Shown: piece by piece, positions 57,149-64,000 of the stretch
Layout of the letters: the number at the start of each line of letters is the position of its first letter
Numbering within the stretch: position 1 is the first letter of the stretch
Assembly: GCF_003992315.1 (NCBI RefSeq)
Contig: NZ_RQVE01000003.1
Location: 62,001 to 126,000 of the forward strand
Reading direction: 5' to 3'
Length of the DNA: 64,000 nt
DNA from: Veillonella sp. 3891
GTDB taxonomy: Bacteria; Bacillota; Negativicutes; Veillonellales; Veillonellaceae
Made by a program: the position numbers and the translations under genes
The notes under the pieces: generated by a model
Database searches by the model: none
Told to the model about the DNA's origin: nothing
The model's input: the letters and a program-made list of their open reading frames with translations, nothing else

Positions 57149-57921
57149 TTTGGGTTATAGCGGGCACATTAGACGGCCGTAACCTAGCAGTAGCAGTGCA
57201 AGAACATACAGGATTACCTGTATTGGTGTCCGTAGTGAGCCAGTATGGGGCACAGTTGGCATCCCATCCAGGTATTGAAGTCCATGAAGGGCGATTGAAC
57301 CTAGAAGAGATGAAAGCTCTCATAAAAAATAAAGGCATTACCATACTCGTCGATGCAAGTCATCCTTATGCAGCGATTGTGACCGCCACAGCTCGCGAGG
57401 CAGCAGTAGATATGGAGATCCCTTTCATTCGCTTTGAACGTAAAGAAGTGCCATTACCAGCATATGATAAATTACATCATGTGAGCAATGAAGAAGAGGC
57501 GGCTACCTTAGCAGGTAAGCTAGGTAAGGTGGTGTATCTTACAACAGGTAGTAAGACGATGCATGTCTTTGCCAAGTCTGAGGCTTTACAAGATAGAGAA
57601 GTATGGACTCGTGTATTACCGACGGCAGAAGTTCTACAAATGATGGAAGACTTAGGTGTATCTCCTAAGCATACCATTGCTATGCAAGGACCATTTTCTT
57701 ATGAAATGAATAAGGTAATGTTCCAAGATACTAAAGCAGAGGTAGTTGTGATGAAAAACTCTGGCCTTGTAGGAGGTTCAGACACAAAGTTACAAGCTGC
57801 TATCGATTTAGATGTACATGTCATCGTCATCGATCGCCCAACACCGGCGAAAGGGGCATTGACAATTTCAACAGTAGAAGAATTTAAAACTCTATGGGAG
57901 GATTACGATGGATTACATTAA
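57145..57921 (+). CDS. cbiJ: Cobalt-precorrin-6A reductase
   Basis: 258 residues with WVIAGTLDGRNLAVAV for NADPH binding and VDASHPYAAIVTATAREA, the CbiJ/CobK signature. The start is GTG, overlapping the cbiH stop by 4 bp. It overlaps cbiC by 14 bp. Confidence 0.9.
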   Translation: MIWVIAGTLDGRNLAVAVQEHTGLPVLVSVVSQYGAQLASHPGIEVHEGRLNLEEMKALIKNKGITILVDASHPYAAIVTATAREAAVDMEIPFIRFERKEVPLPAYDKLHHVSNEEEAATLAGKLGKVVYLTTGSKTMHVFAKSEALQDREVWTRVLPTAEVLQMMEDLGVSPKHTIAMQGPFSYEMNKVMFQDTKAEVVVMKNSGLVGGSDTKLQAAIDLDVHVIVIDRPTPAKGALTISTVEEFKTLWEDYDGLH

Positions 57922-58573
57922 AAACCCGAAAGCAATTGAAGATAAAAGTATGGAAATTATCTATCCTTATGTGAAAGATATGGGATTTACTGAGGACGAA
58001 ATTCGTGTAGTATCTCGTACGATTCATGCATCTGGTGACGTAGAATATGCGAAATTATTCCGTACTAGCGAAGGTGCTGTAGCGGCAGGTATTGCAGCTG
58101 TGAACAATGGCGCTCATGTTTACACTGACGTGGAAATGGTGCGCACTGGTATTTCTAAACCAGCATTGAAACTTCATAACAGCGAAGCACATTGCTTAAT
58201 TCGTGATGAAAAAGTAGCTGAAATGGCAAAAGAATTGGGAGTAACACGCTCTATTGCTGCGATGCGTACATTTGGTAATCAATTAGAAGGTCAAATCGTG
58301 GCAATCGGTAATGCACCAACTGCTTTATACGAAGTATTGCGCCTTGCCTTAGAAGAAGGTATTCGTCCTGCTTTGATCATCGGGATTCCAGTGGGCTTCG
58401 TAGGTGCTGCAGAATCTAAAGATTATTTAGCAGAAGTATCTCCAGTTCCTTATATTACAATTCAAGGTAACAAAGGTGGTAGTTCCATTGCTGCATCCGT
58501 TGTCAACGCATTATTCTACACAGATGTAAAACGTAACGATATGTTATTTGTAGAAGGAAAAGAAAAGAAATAA
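57908..58573 (+). CDS. cbiC: Cobalt-precorrin-8 methylmutase
   Basis: 221 residues; moves the methyl group from C-11 to C-12 to form cobyrinate. IKNPKAIEDKSMEIIYPYV, the catalytic histidine in VVSRTIHASGDVEYAKL-like sequence and GIPVGFVGAAESKDYL are typical. The last biosynthetic gene here; btuC starts on the last base of its stop. Confidence 0.93.
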   Translation: MDYIKNPKAIEDKSMEIIYPYVKDMGFTEDEIRVVSRTIHASGDVEYAKLFRTSEGAVAAGIAAVNNGAHVYTDVEMVRTGISKPALKLHNSEAHCLIRDEKVAEMAKELGVTRSIAAMRTFGNQLEGQIVAIGNAPTALYEVLRLALEEGIRPALIIGIPVGFVGAAESKDYLAEVSPVPYITIQGNKGGSSIAASVVNALFYTDVKRNDMLFVEGKEKK

Positions 58574-59571
58574 TGAATAGAACGAGTCAAACACGCAATG
58601 CATGGCGTATGTTTCTCGTTCTAGTGTTTGGGGCAGCAGCGATTGCTGCCCTAATCTTATCATTAGTATTTGGGTCCGCCCAGACTACATTGGCTCAAAT
58701 TTGGCATACATTGTGGTCTCCCACTTTATCTGATACGAACTCACTAGTCATATGGAACATTCGCTTTCCGAGAAATATAGTAGCGGCCCTAGTAGGGTCC
58801 AATCTAGCAGTGGCAGGTGCTATCTTACAGGCAGTAATGAAAAATCCATTAGCTGATCCGCAAATCGTAGGGGTTTCTTCGGGTGCAGGATTAGCTGGTG
58901 TTATAGTATTGATTTTATTTCCTTATTTAGAATATGCAGTGCCATTCATCGCTTTTATTGGCGCTTTGACAGCGGCTATTCTGGTGTATGCCTTAGCCTG
59001 GAAACAGGGCATACGCCCCAGCCGTATTATCTTGGCAGGTGTGGCAGTGGCTGCATTCTTAGGCTCCATGATATCTGCTCTTCTCGTGTTCTATGGTGAT
59101 CGCGTACAAGGGGCTTTATTATGGATGGTAGGTGGTCTTGCTGCTCGTAGTTGGCCACAAGTGTATGTGTTAATTCCTTATACGATAGGGGGTTTAGTAT
59201 TTTCATTCTTAGGGGCAAAACGATTGACCATACTCAGCCTAGGTGATGAAACAGCTCGTAGTTTAGGCTTAGCCGTTGAAAAAACACGATTTATGATGAC
59301 TGCTGTGGCAGCACTCCTAGCAGCGAGTGCCGTATCAGTAGCGGGCTTAATTGGTTTCGTAGGGCTTATCATTCCTCACATTGCTCGCATGATGTTGGGT
59401 ACAGATTATCGATTCCTGTTACCAGGATCTGCCTTCTTGGGGGCTTTTGTACTAGTCATTAGTGATACAGTGGGACGTACGCTTTTTAGTCCTATTGAGA
59501 TTCCAGTGGGCATTATTATGGCCTTCTTTGGGGCTCCATTCTTCTTGTATTTATTGAGGAGGGATGACTAA
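58573..59571 (+). CDS. btuC: ABC transporter permease, FecCD/BtuC family
   Basis: 332 residues with about ten membrane helices. RFPRNIVAALVGSNLAVAGAILQ, the conserved GLIGFVGLIIPHIARMMLG and the ATPase-coupling region are diagnostic of cobalamin or siderophore permeases. Vitamin B12-type cargo is inferred from the cbi operon. It overlaps cbiC and btuD by one base each. Confidence 0.9.
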   Translation: MNRTSQTRNAWRMFLVLVFGAAAIAALILSLVFGSAQTTLAQIWHTLWSPTLSDTNSLVIWNIRFPRNIVAALVGSNLAVAGAILQAVMKNPLADPQIVGVSSGAGLAGVIVLILFPYLEYAVPFIAFIGALTAAILVYALAWKQGIRPSRIILAGVAVAAFLGSMISALLVFYGDRVQGALLWMVGGLAARSWPQVYVLIPYTIGGLVFSFLGAKRLTILSLGDETARSLGLAVEKTRFMMTAVAALLAASAVSVAGLIGFVGLIIPHIARMMLGTDYRFLLPGSAFLGAFVLVISDTVGRTLFSPIEIPVGIIMAFFGAPFFLYLLRRDD

Positions 59572-60344
59572 TGAAACCAGTAATTTCTGTGAAAGATTGT
59601 CGTGTCTCTTTTGGTGAAAAAGAAGTCTTGAAGGGCATCGATTGGATAGTGTACGAAGGTGAAATTGCTACCTTGATCGGTCCTAATGGTTGTGGTAAAA
59701 GTACCTTATTACATGCCATTACCAGTGCTATTAAAAGCAGAGGAACTATCCAGATTGCAGGGAAAGAGGCAAGAGACTATTCTAATAAAGAATTAGCCCG
59801 CTATATGGCATTCTTACCACAAGTACCATCTATCCCAAAAGATATGTTGGTCGAAGAACTGGTCAACTGCGGACGCTTTCCTTATCAATCGTGGTGGAAG
59901 CAACAAGGAACCCATGATAGAGAAGTGGTAGATGCTGCTTTAGAGGCCACACAAGTGAGTCATTTGCGCAATCAACTAGTATCTTCCTTATCCGGTGGGG
60001 AACGGCAACGTGTATGGATTGCTATGGCGCTAGCACAAGAGCCGAAAGTATTGATTTTAGATGAACCTACTACATATTTAGATATAAACCACCAGTTGGA
60101 GATTATGGAATTATTACAAGACTTAAATCGCCGTGAAGGGTTAACAGTTGTCATGGTTCTTCATGAATTGAATCAGGCTGCGCAATATTCCCATCGAGTT
60201 GGTGTACTCTATCAAGGTCATATCCTAGCAGATGGATCTCCTAAAGAGGTGATGACAGAAGACTTACTAGAAAAAGTATTTGCTGTTAGAACAGACGTAG
60301 AAGTAGGAGAGTTTCCTTACATACGGATACAGGGGCTGCTGTAG
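59571..60344 (+). CDS. btuD: ABC transporter ATPase, BtuD/FecE family
   Basis: 257 residues: Walker A LIGPNGCGKSTLL, signature LSGGERQRVWIAMAL, Walker B LILDEPTTYLDINHQ and the switch histidine VLHEL. The partner of the preceding permease. It is followed by a strong terminator. The binding protein is probably the minus-strand gene at the right edge. Confidence 0.92.
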   Translation: MKPVISVKDCRVSFGEKEVLKGIDWIVYEGEIATLIGPNGCGKSTLLHAITSAIKSRGTIQIAGKEARDYSNKELARYMAFLPQVPSIPKDMLVEELVNCGRFPYQSWWKQQGTHDREVVDAALEATQVSHLRNQLVSSLSGGERQRVWIAMALAQEPKVLILDEPTTYLDINHQLEIMELLQDLNRREGLTVVMVLHELNQAAQYSHRVGVLYQGHILADGSPKEVMTEDLLEKVFAVRTDVEVGEFPYIRIQGLL

Positions 60345-60383
60345 CAATTGAATAAAATTTAATAAAGAAGTTATTATTTTGTG

Positions 60384-60422
60384 AATTGGCATAGTCATAA
60401 CCATTGACTATGCCAATTTTTT
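60384..60422 (+). terminator. Terminator after btuD
   Basis: AATTGGCATAGTCA (60384-60397) and TGACTATGCCAATT (60405-60418) are perfect arms with a 7-nt loop, followed by TTTTT. Confidence 0.88.
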
Positions 60423-60491
60423 ATGGCTTGGGAGATACTGATGGTGTTAGTATATAAAATGATAATTGTATGATACAATAACGGTATATTA

Positions 60492-60624
60492 ATGAGTAAA
60501 ATTGACAAATAATTTTAATTCGGTCGAATTCGACCGAATTAAATCGGAAGATGGATATAATTCCTTTATATTGTCTCCTAAGAAATGGGTGGAGAAAATA
60601 GAAGAGGAAGCTGAATACAATTGA
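60492..60624 (+). pseudogene. Decayed KilA-N gene fragment with internal deletion
   Basis: ATGAGTAAAATTGAC at 60492 repeats the start of the intact KilA-N gene downstream (both encode MSKI), then stops. From 60511 another frame reads NFNSVEFDRIKSEDGYNSF and on to a stop at 60622, matching NPEFNPLEFEGFLKEAGSNA and SPQKW of the intact protein. So a KilA-N relative lost its middle. It carries a 30-bp perfect palindrome (60514-60543). The rest of the 527-bp gap up to 60871 is AT-rich with a CTATGTGT/ACACCACATAG repeat near the intact gene. Confidence 0.65.
60514..60543. repeat. 30-bp perfect palindrome in the KilA-N remnant
   Basis: Centre TCGAATTCGA with flanking arms TTTAATTCGG and CCGAATTAAA; no unpaired loop. 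It sits at the codons for NSVEFDRI, the same place where the intact gene has a different palindrome. Confidence 0.8.
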
Positions 60625-60871
60625 CTTAAAGGTGGACGAATGGAAAAATTTATAAAAGGAAATTTCCATTGAAAAGTGTGGCTTTTATCTTCCTGAATGT
60701 GGGTCGTATGTCATAATTGTGTTAGTGGAAAAAAGTCTAATAAAATCTAGGGTTTTAGTGCTTCTACAAAAAATTAAAACTCTTAAAATAAATAATCTAT
60801 GTGTTGCTTAGAGTTATCTAATATTTAGCTGATTGTAAACACCACATAGAACTAGAAAGGAGAAATAAGTT

Positions 60872-61723
60872 TTGTCTAAGATTAAAAAAGAAACGATTGA
60901 AGTAAAAGGATTTGAAATACAAATTTATACAGAAGATTTTAAAAATGATTATATTAGTCTTACAGATATCGCAAGATATAAAAACAAAGAAGAACCTAAT
61001 GTTGTTGTTGCAAATTGGATGAGAAATTTTAATACCATCGAATATTTAGGAATTTGGGAAAAGTTAAATAATCCAGAATTTAACCCCCTCGAATTCGAGG
61101 GGTTTTTAAAAGAAGCAGGTAGCAATGCCTTTACATTATCCCCACAGAAATGGGCAATGACTACAAATGCCAAAGGCTTGTTTGTAAAAGTTGGTAGAGG
61201 TGGTGGTACGTTCGCACATAAAGATATTGCTTTTAAATTCGCGTCTTGGATCTCAGCTGAATTTGAACTATACATCATTAAAGATTACCAAAGACTAAAA
61301 GAAGATGAAAATTCAAAATTATCACTCACTTGGAATTTACATCGTGAAATATCAAAAATAAACTATAAAATTCATACTGATGCTATTCAAACATATTTAC
61401 TAAATGATTTAACGGACAGTCAGTTAGGTTTTAAGTATGCAAGTGAAGCAGATATGTTAAATGTTTCCTTATTTGATAAAACAGCTAAACAGTGGCGAGA
61501 TGAAAATAAAAACTTAAAAGGTAATATGAGAGATTATGCAAGTTTAAATGAATTATTAGTTTTAGCCAATATGGAAAGCTACAACGCAATCCTCATTGAG
61601 AAAGGTTTAGAACAAAAAGAAAGAATGATAGAACTAAGAAAGCTTGCAAGAAATCAAATGTTATCACTAGAGAGATTAAATCAAGGAAATTTAAAGAGAT
61701 TAGAAGATAATAAAAATAAATAA
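60872..61723 (+). CDS. KilA-N domain protein
   Basis: 283 residues. The KilA-N DNA-binding domain covers about residues 12-145 (YISLTDIARYKN, then LSPQKWAMTTNAKGLF, GTFAHKDIAFKFASWIS). The C-terminal half is helical and charged. KilA-N genes occur in phages and mobile islands, often as small orphan genes; regulation of an unknown target is possible. The start codon is TTG with AGGAG about 12 bp upstream. A palindrome lies in the gene at 61085-61102. Confidence 0.88.
   Translation: MSKIKKETIEVKGFEIQIYTEDFKNDYISLTDIARYKNKEEPNVVVANWMRNFNTIEYLGIWEKLNNPEFNPLEFEGFLKEAGSNAFTLSPQKWAMTTNAKGLFVKVGRGGGTFAHKDIAFKFASWISAEFELYIIKDYQRLKEDENSKLSLTWNLHREISKINYKIHTDAIQTYLLNDLTDSQLGFKYASEADMLNVSLFDKTAKQWRDENKNLKGNMRDYASLNELLVLANMESYNAILIEKGLEQKERMIELRKLARNQMLSLERLNQGNLKRLEDNKNK
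61085..61102. repeat. 18-bp perfect palindrome inside the KilA-N gene
   Basis: CCCCTCGAATTCGAGGGG encodes part of NPLEFEGF and is followed by TTTTT. The core TCGAATTCGA is identical to that of the palindrome in the upstream remnant, but the outer arms differ (CCCC/GGGG against CGG/CCG) and remain complementary. Confidence 0.8.
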
Positions 61724-61772
61724 AGTAAAACAAAACATTTTACAATGTCATGGGAAACCTTATGGAGTATAT

Positions 61773-62485
61773 ATGAATACAACAAAAGAATGGATTGAAA
61801 AATATGAAACAGTAAAACATTTATTAGTTGCCCCTATGAACTATGCAGAAGTTTTTGAAAAAAATGAAATTCATGGAAAAAAATTATTTGTTTTAGAAAT
61901 GGGAGAAATCATACTTCCTACGGGAGAACTTTTGGTAAGAGATCCTTTGGTTTGGCTGAGTAGAGCAGAAAAACCTTACTTAACCAAAGTACCAAGAGGA
62001 AAGTATAGTATTGAAACTTTGGTAGCAGAAATCGAAGAAGAACACCATCGTTATGTACTTACAAGAGTAAAATTTAATCAAAATAAGCCTGTGATTTATT
62101 ACGAAGCTTTAAAAGGTGATGAAAACCTAGAAGGTGTAGATAATGAAAGTATTTTTGGATTTATGGTTGATGCAGGATTGGCAACTATAGTTGATGTAGA
62201 AACAAGAGATAAATATTGTGATTTTGTAGAGAAGTGGTATAAAGAAAATACTGAAAAAATATTTATAATGATTTTTTTGCAAAGGAATTTAAAGAAAATG
62301 CCATGAAATATCCAAAATTTCAAAGAGAAGATGGAGACTGGATAAACTTTAAAATTCCTAATACAGATTTATCAATTCCTATGATTCAGTCTGGTTTTGG
62401 AGACGGACAGTATCCTGTATATTTTGGGTATGATGAAAATGGAAATCTTTGTGATATTGTTTTAGAGTATATACCGATAAATTAA
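61773..62485 (+). pseudogene. DUF4241-type gene broken by one frameshift
   Basis: The first frame (61773-62306) encodes 177 residues ending abnormally; the second (from about 62260 to 62485) continues with KNIYNDFFAKEFKENAMKYP and ends IQSGFGDGQYPVYFGYDENG, the C-terminal signature of DUF4241 proteins. Adding one A to the run of six A at 62254-62259 restores a single 237-residue reading frame. DUF4241 proteins often occur next to toxin genes as candidate immunity proteins. The break could be real decay, phase variation or a sequencing error. Confidence 0.75.
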
Positions 62486-62501
62486 TTTCAAAGGGGGATA
62501 T

Positions 62502-62697
62502 ATGAACTATTTATCAAATAAAGAAGATTTTTAAGTCTAATTTAAATTATGAAGCAAATGATATAAATGAATTAAATTTTTACATAATAGAATATAGAAA
62601 ATATGAACATAAAAAGAACTTTAAGCATTGTCGAGCTTTCTTTAATAAATCAGAAACTAGTATTTCTTATCTTGAAAAGTATTTAAACGATGAATAA
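62502..62697 (+). pseudogene. Small gene broken by a T-run frameshift
   Basis: ATG at 62502 with AAGGGGG upstream reads MNYLSNKEDF and then stops at 62532. Removing one T from the run of five T at 62528-62532 gives a continuous frame of about 64 residues ending at 62697 (with NYEANDINELNFYIIEYRKY inside). No family recognised; size and place suggest an immunity-type or cargo gene. Confidence 0.5.
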
Positions 62698-62768
62698 ATT
62701 GATATAGAAAATGGATAGATGTAACAAGTGAATTTACTGAATAAATAAAAATTGTAATGAGGTAGAAT

Positions 62769-63242
62769 ATGGAAAAAATAAAACATGATTTTTTTGGAGA
62801 ATTAGATTTAGTAAATGGATTAGACGATGGTATGGGATTTAGTAACGATATTGTTGTATTATGGGAAGAAGAGGTAAATGGAATTAATACAACACTTTGG
62901 TATGGTAAACCAGCTAAAATCACAACAGAATTATTAGATAATTTTACGAAGTTTTTACAAAATTTTGTTGAATACAACAAAAAAGCTAGAAAAGTAATAG
63001 GAGAATATCTATTAGAAGATAATACATATATTACATTTCATAAAGAAGAATTAGAGCTTGATTTACCAGAAGATGTAAATGAATTTGTACAATGTATGAA
63101 AGTTACGAATATTGGATTATGGACAGATGGAGAGAATGTAATGATTGTAGATTATATGATTTCTCCAGAAGAAAGTGATGAAATTTTAGCTGTTAAATTT
63201 GATGATAGTCTTGATATTATAGATATTTCTTGGGAAAGTTAA
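62769..63242 (+). CDS. Small acidic protein, DUF2004-like, candidate immunity protein
   Basis: 157 residues, strongly acidic (DLVNGLDDGMG, LPEDVNEF, ISPEESDEI), with DFFGELDLVNG near the N-terminus and VLWEEEVNGINTTLWYG, resembling DUF2004 proteins that are common in immunity clusters. GAGGT precedes the ATG. No toxin partner is visible nearby, so it may be an orphan antidote. Assignment is tentative. Confidence 0.6.
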   Translation: MEKIKHDFFGELDLVNGLDDGMGFSNDIVVLWEEEVNGINTTLWYGKPAKITTELLDNFTKFLQNFVEYNKKARKVIGEYLLEDNTYITFHKEELELDLPEDVNEFVQCMKVTNIGLWTDGENVMIVDYMISPEESDEILAVKFDDSLDIIDISWES

Positions 63243-63298
63243 AATTAAAGGGTAACTATTAGAATATTTTGTGTAAATGTCAATATAAGAATGTACAA

Positions 63299-63403
63299 TT
63301 ACTCCATCATTTGAATATGATGACGTAATCGGTAGGAATCTTCAGATATACTAATGACGTGAGCATGATGAAGTAGTCGATCAATAATTGCGCTAGCTAC
63401 TTG
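63299..63403 (-). pseudogene. IS21-family istB remnant (C-terminal end)
   Basis: On the minus strand, the 34 codons before the stop at 63299 read ASAIIDRLLHHAHVISISED and then SYRLRHHIQMME, the characteristic end of the IstB helper ATPase of IS21 elements. The frame is closed by a stop just upstream at 63404-63406. No istA or inverted end was found in the window, so only a scar of the element remains. Confidence 0.7.
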
Positions 63404-63447
63404 TCAGGAGAAGAGAAAACGTTAAAACTTTCTGCGAAAAGGAAGTG

Positions 63448-63472
63448 AACTGCTTACAATTTGTAAGCAGTT
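63448..63472. repeat. 25-bp near-perfect palindrome
   Basis: AACTGCTTACAA (63448-63459) and TTGTAAGCAGTT (63461-63472) with one central base. It sits between the istB remnant and the binding-protein gene; possibly a terminator or operator. Confidence 0.55.
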
Positions 63473-63500
63473 GATAATGAAAACAATAAGATAGCAAATT

Positions 63501-63552
63501 AAAATGCATGCTATACAGTATATAGGTTGCTATATACGTTAGCATGCATTTT
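63501..63552 (-). terminator. Likely terminator of the minus-strand binding-protein gene
   Basis: AAAATGCATGCT (63501-63512) and AGCATGCATTTT (63541-63552) are perfect arms with inner TATA pairing; it lies just after the gene's stop, and on the minus strand the stem ends in a T-run. Confidence 0.7.
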
Positions 63553-63557
63553 ATCGT

Positions 63558-64000
63558 TTATAATTGTACTTTCACACCATAAATGATGTTGACTAACTCA
63601 GCCATAGCTTCTGGGGTTTCCAAACCTGGATTCAATAAGAAACATTGGGACGGTAAGAAGATGACTTTATCGTTTTTAACAGCTTGTAATTGGTTCCAAG
63701 CTGGGTTACTAGTCATTTCTTTGGCGAAGGTAGCGTTGATTTCTTCACGCTTACCCATGGTTACCACAAGGATGATGTCAGGGTTATCTACGGTTAATGT
63801 TTCTAAAGAATAGGGAACTGTTTTAGATGTGACATTATCTTTTAAATGCTGATCTATTACGTTGTTGATTCCAAGTTCTTTAACCATAGAAGCAGTGATA
63901 GCTAATGGAGTTTCTGCTGTCACAGATTTACCAGTGGCTCGTAGTACAGCCACTTTTATTGGCTTATCTTTTGGAACGGCAGATTTTACAGTTTCGATTT
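63558..64000 (-). CDS. ABC transporter substrate-binding protein, BtuF/FepB-type, C-terminal part
   Basis: The frame is open to the right edge on the minus strand, so only the C-terminal 147 residues are present. The sequence has the periplasmic binding-protein type III layout: KVAVLRATGKS, NNVIDQHLKDN, TLTVDNPDIILVVTMGK, WNQLQAVKNDKVIFLPSQ and a terminal helix. It probably serves the btuC-btuD transporter, from which it is now separated by the 3-kb accessory patch and by opposite orientation. Cobalamin as cargo is inferred from the neighbours. Confidence 0.82.
   Translation of the reverse strand, partial: IETVKSAVPKDKPIKVAVLRATGKSVTAETPLAITASMVKELGINNVIDQHLKDNVTSKTVPYSLETLTVDNPDIILVVTMGKREEINATFAKEMTSNPAWNQLQAVKNDKVIFLPSQCFLLNPGLETPEAMAELVNIIYGVKVQL

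Noticed and set aside
60421-60669. Minus-strand frame across the KilA-N remnant
   Set aside because: No recognisable domain and no ribosome-binding site; the plus strand shows clear similarity to the KilA-N protein.

Overview
The window reads as a chromosomal segment of a low-GC, diderm Firmicute of the class Negativicutes, most likely Veillonella or a close relative. This is inferred from Firmicute gene orders (radA-yacL-ispD/ispF-gltX-cysS-mrnC-rlmB-yacP; rpmE-yqhQ-prfA-prmC-sua5-ywlE-rpiB; yicC-gmk-rpoZ) combined with an outer-membrane secretin, a GluQ-type synthetase and an anaerobic cobalamin pathway. No database search was possible. I saw no tRNA, rRNA or CRISPR array.

Layout. 1-564: 3' end of a secretin gene. 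0.6-11.7 kb: glyA-upp, then radA, a PIN/TRAM protein, a fused ispDF, gltX, cysS, mrnC, a structured non-coding stretch of about 650 bp, rlmB and yacP. 11.8-31 kb: mostly housekeeping genes (rpsT on the minus strand, polA, coaE, a lytic transglycosylase, an ABC-F protein, gluQ, trxA, a ThrE-type exporter, nth, rpmE, prfA, prmC, a Sua5-type gene, a ywlE-type phosphatase, rpiB).

31.0-42.45 kb is an AT-richer accessory island. It holds two unknown helical proteins, two dynamin-like GTPases in tandem, two small paralogous proteins (one with a C-terminal membrane segment), a 1076-residue HerA/VirD4-like ATPase with a central hydrophobic segment, a nuclease-toxin-like protein with a tripeptide-repeat leader, and a small immunity-like protein. 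I propose this as the candidate undescribed system: a membrane-associated ATPase and dynamin machine linked to a nuclease effector and its antidote.

42.5-49.3 kb: surE, a biotin block (bioY behind a BirA-type operator, bioD, bioA), an Rpn-type nuclease and the rqcH/fbpA homologue (minus strand). 49.8-52.2 kb: yicC, gmk, rpoZ and a yajQ-type gene. 52.3-60.3 kb: a tightly overlapping cobalamin operon cbiD-E-T-F-G-H-J-C followed by the uptake genes btuC-btuD; cbiG and cbiH share 139 bp in two frames. 60.4-63.5 kb: a small decayed accessory patch with a KilA-N gene, a KilA-N remnant carrying a related palindrome, toxin-immunity-like genes with homopolymer frameshifts and an IS21 istB remnant. From 63,558 to the right edge lies the 3' part of a minus-strand cobalamin/iron-siderophore-type binding protein gene.

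Three intergenic hairpins (about 9.82, 10.03 and 28.34 kb) share one architecture with different outer stems and a covarying inner stem, which suggests a dispersed structured element.
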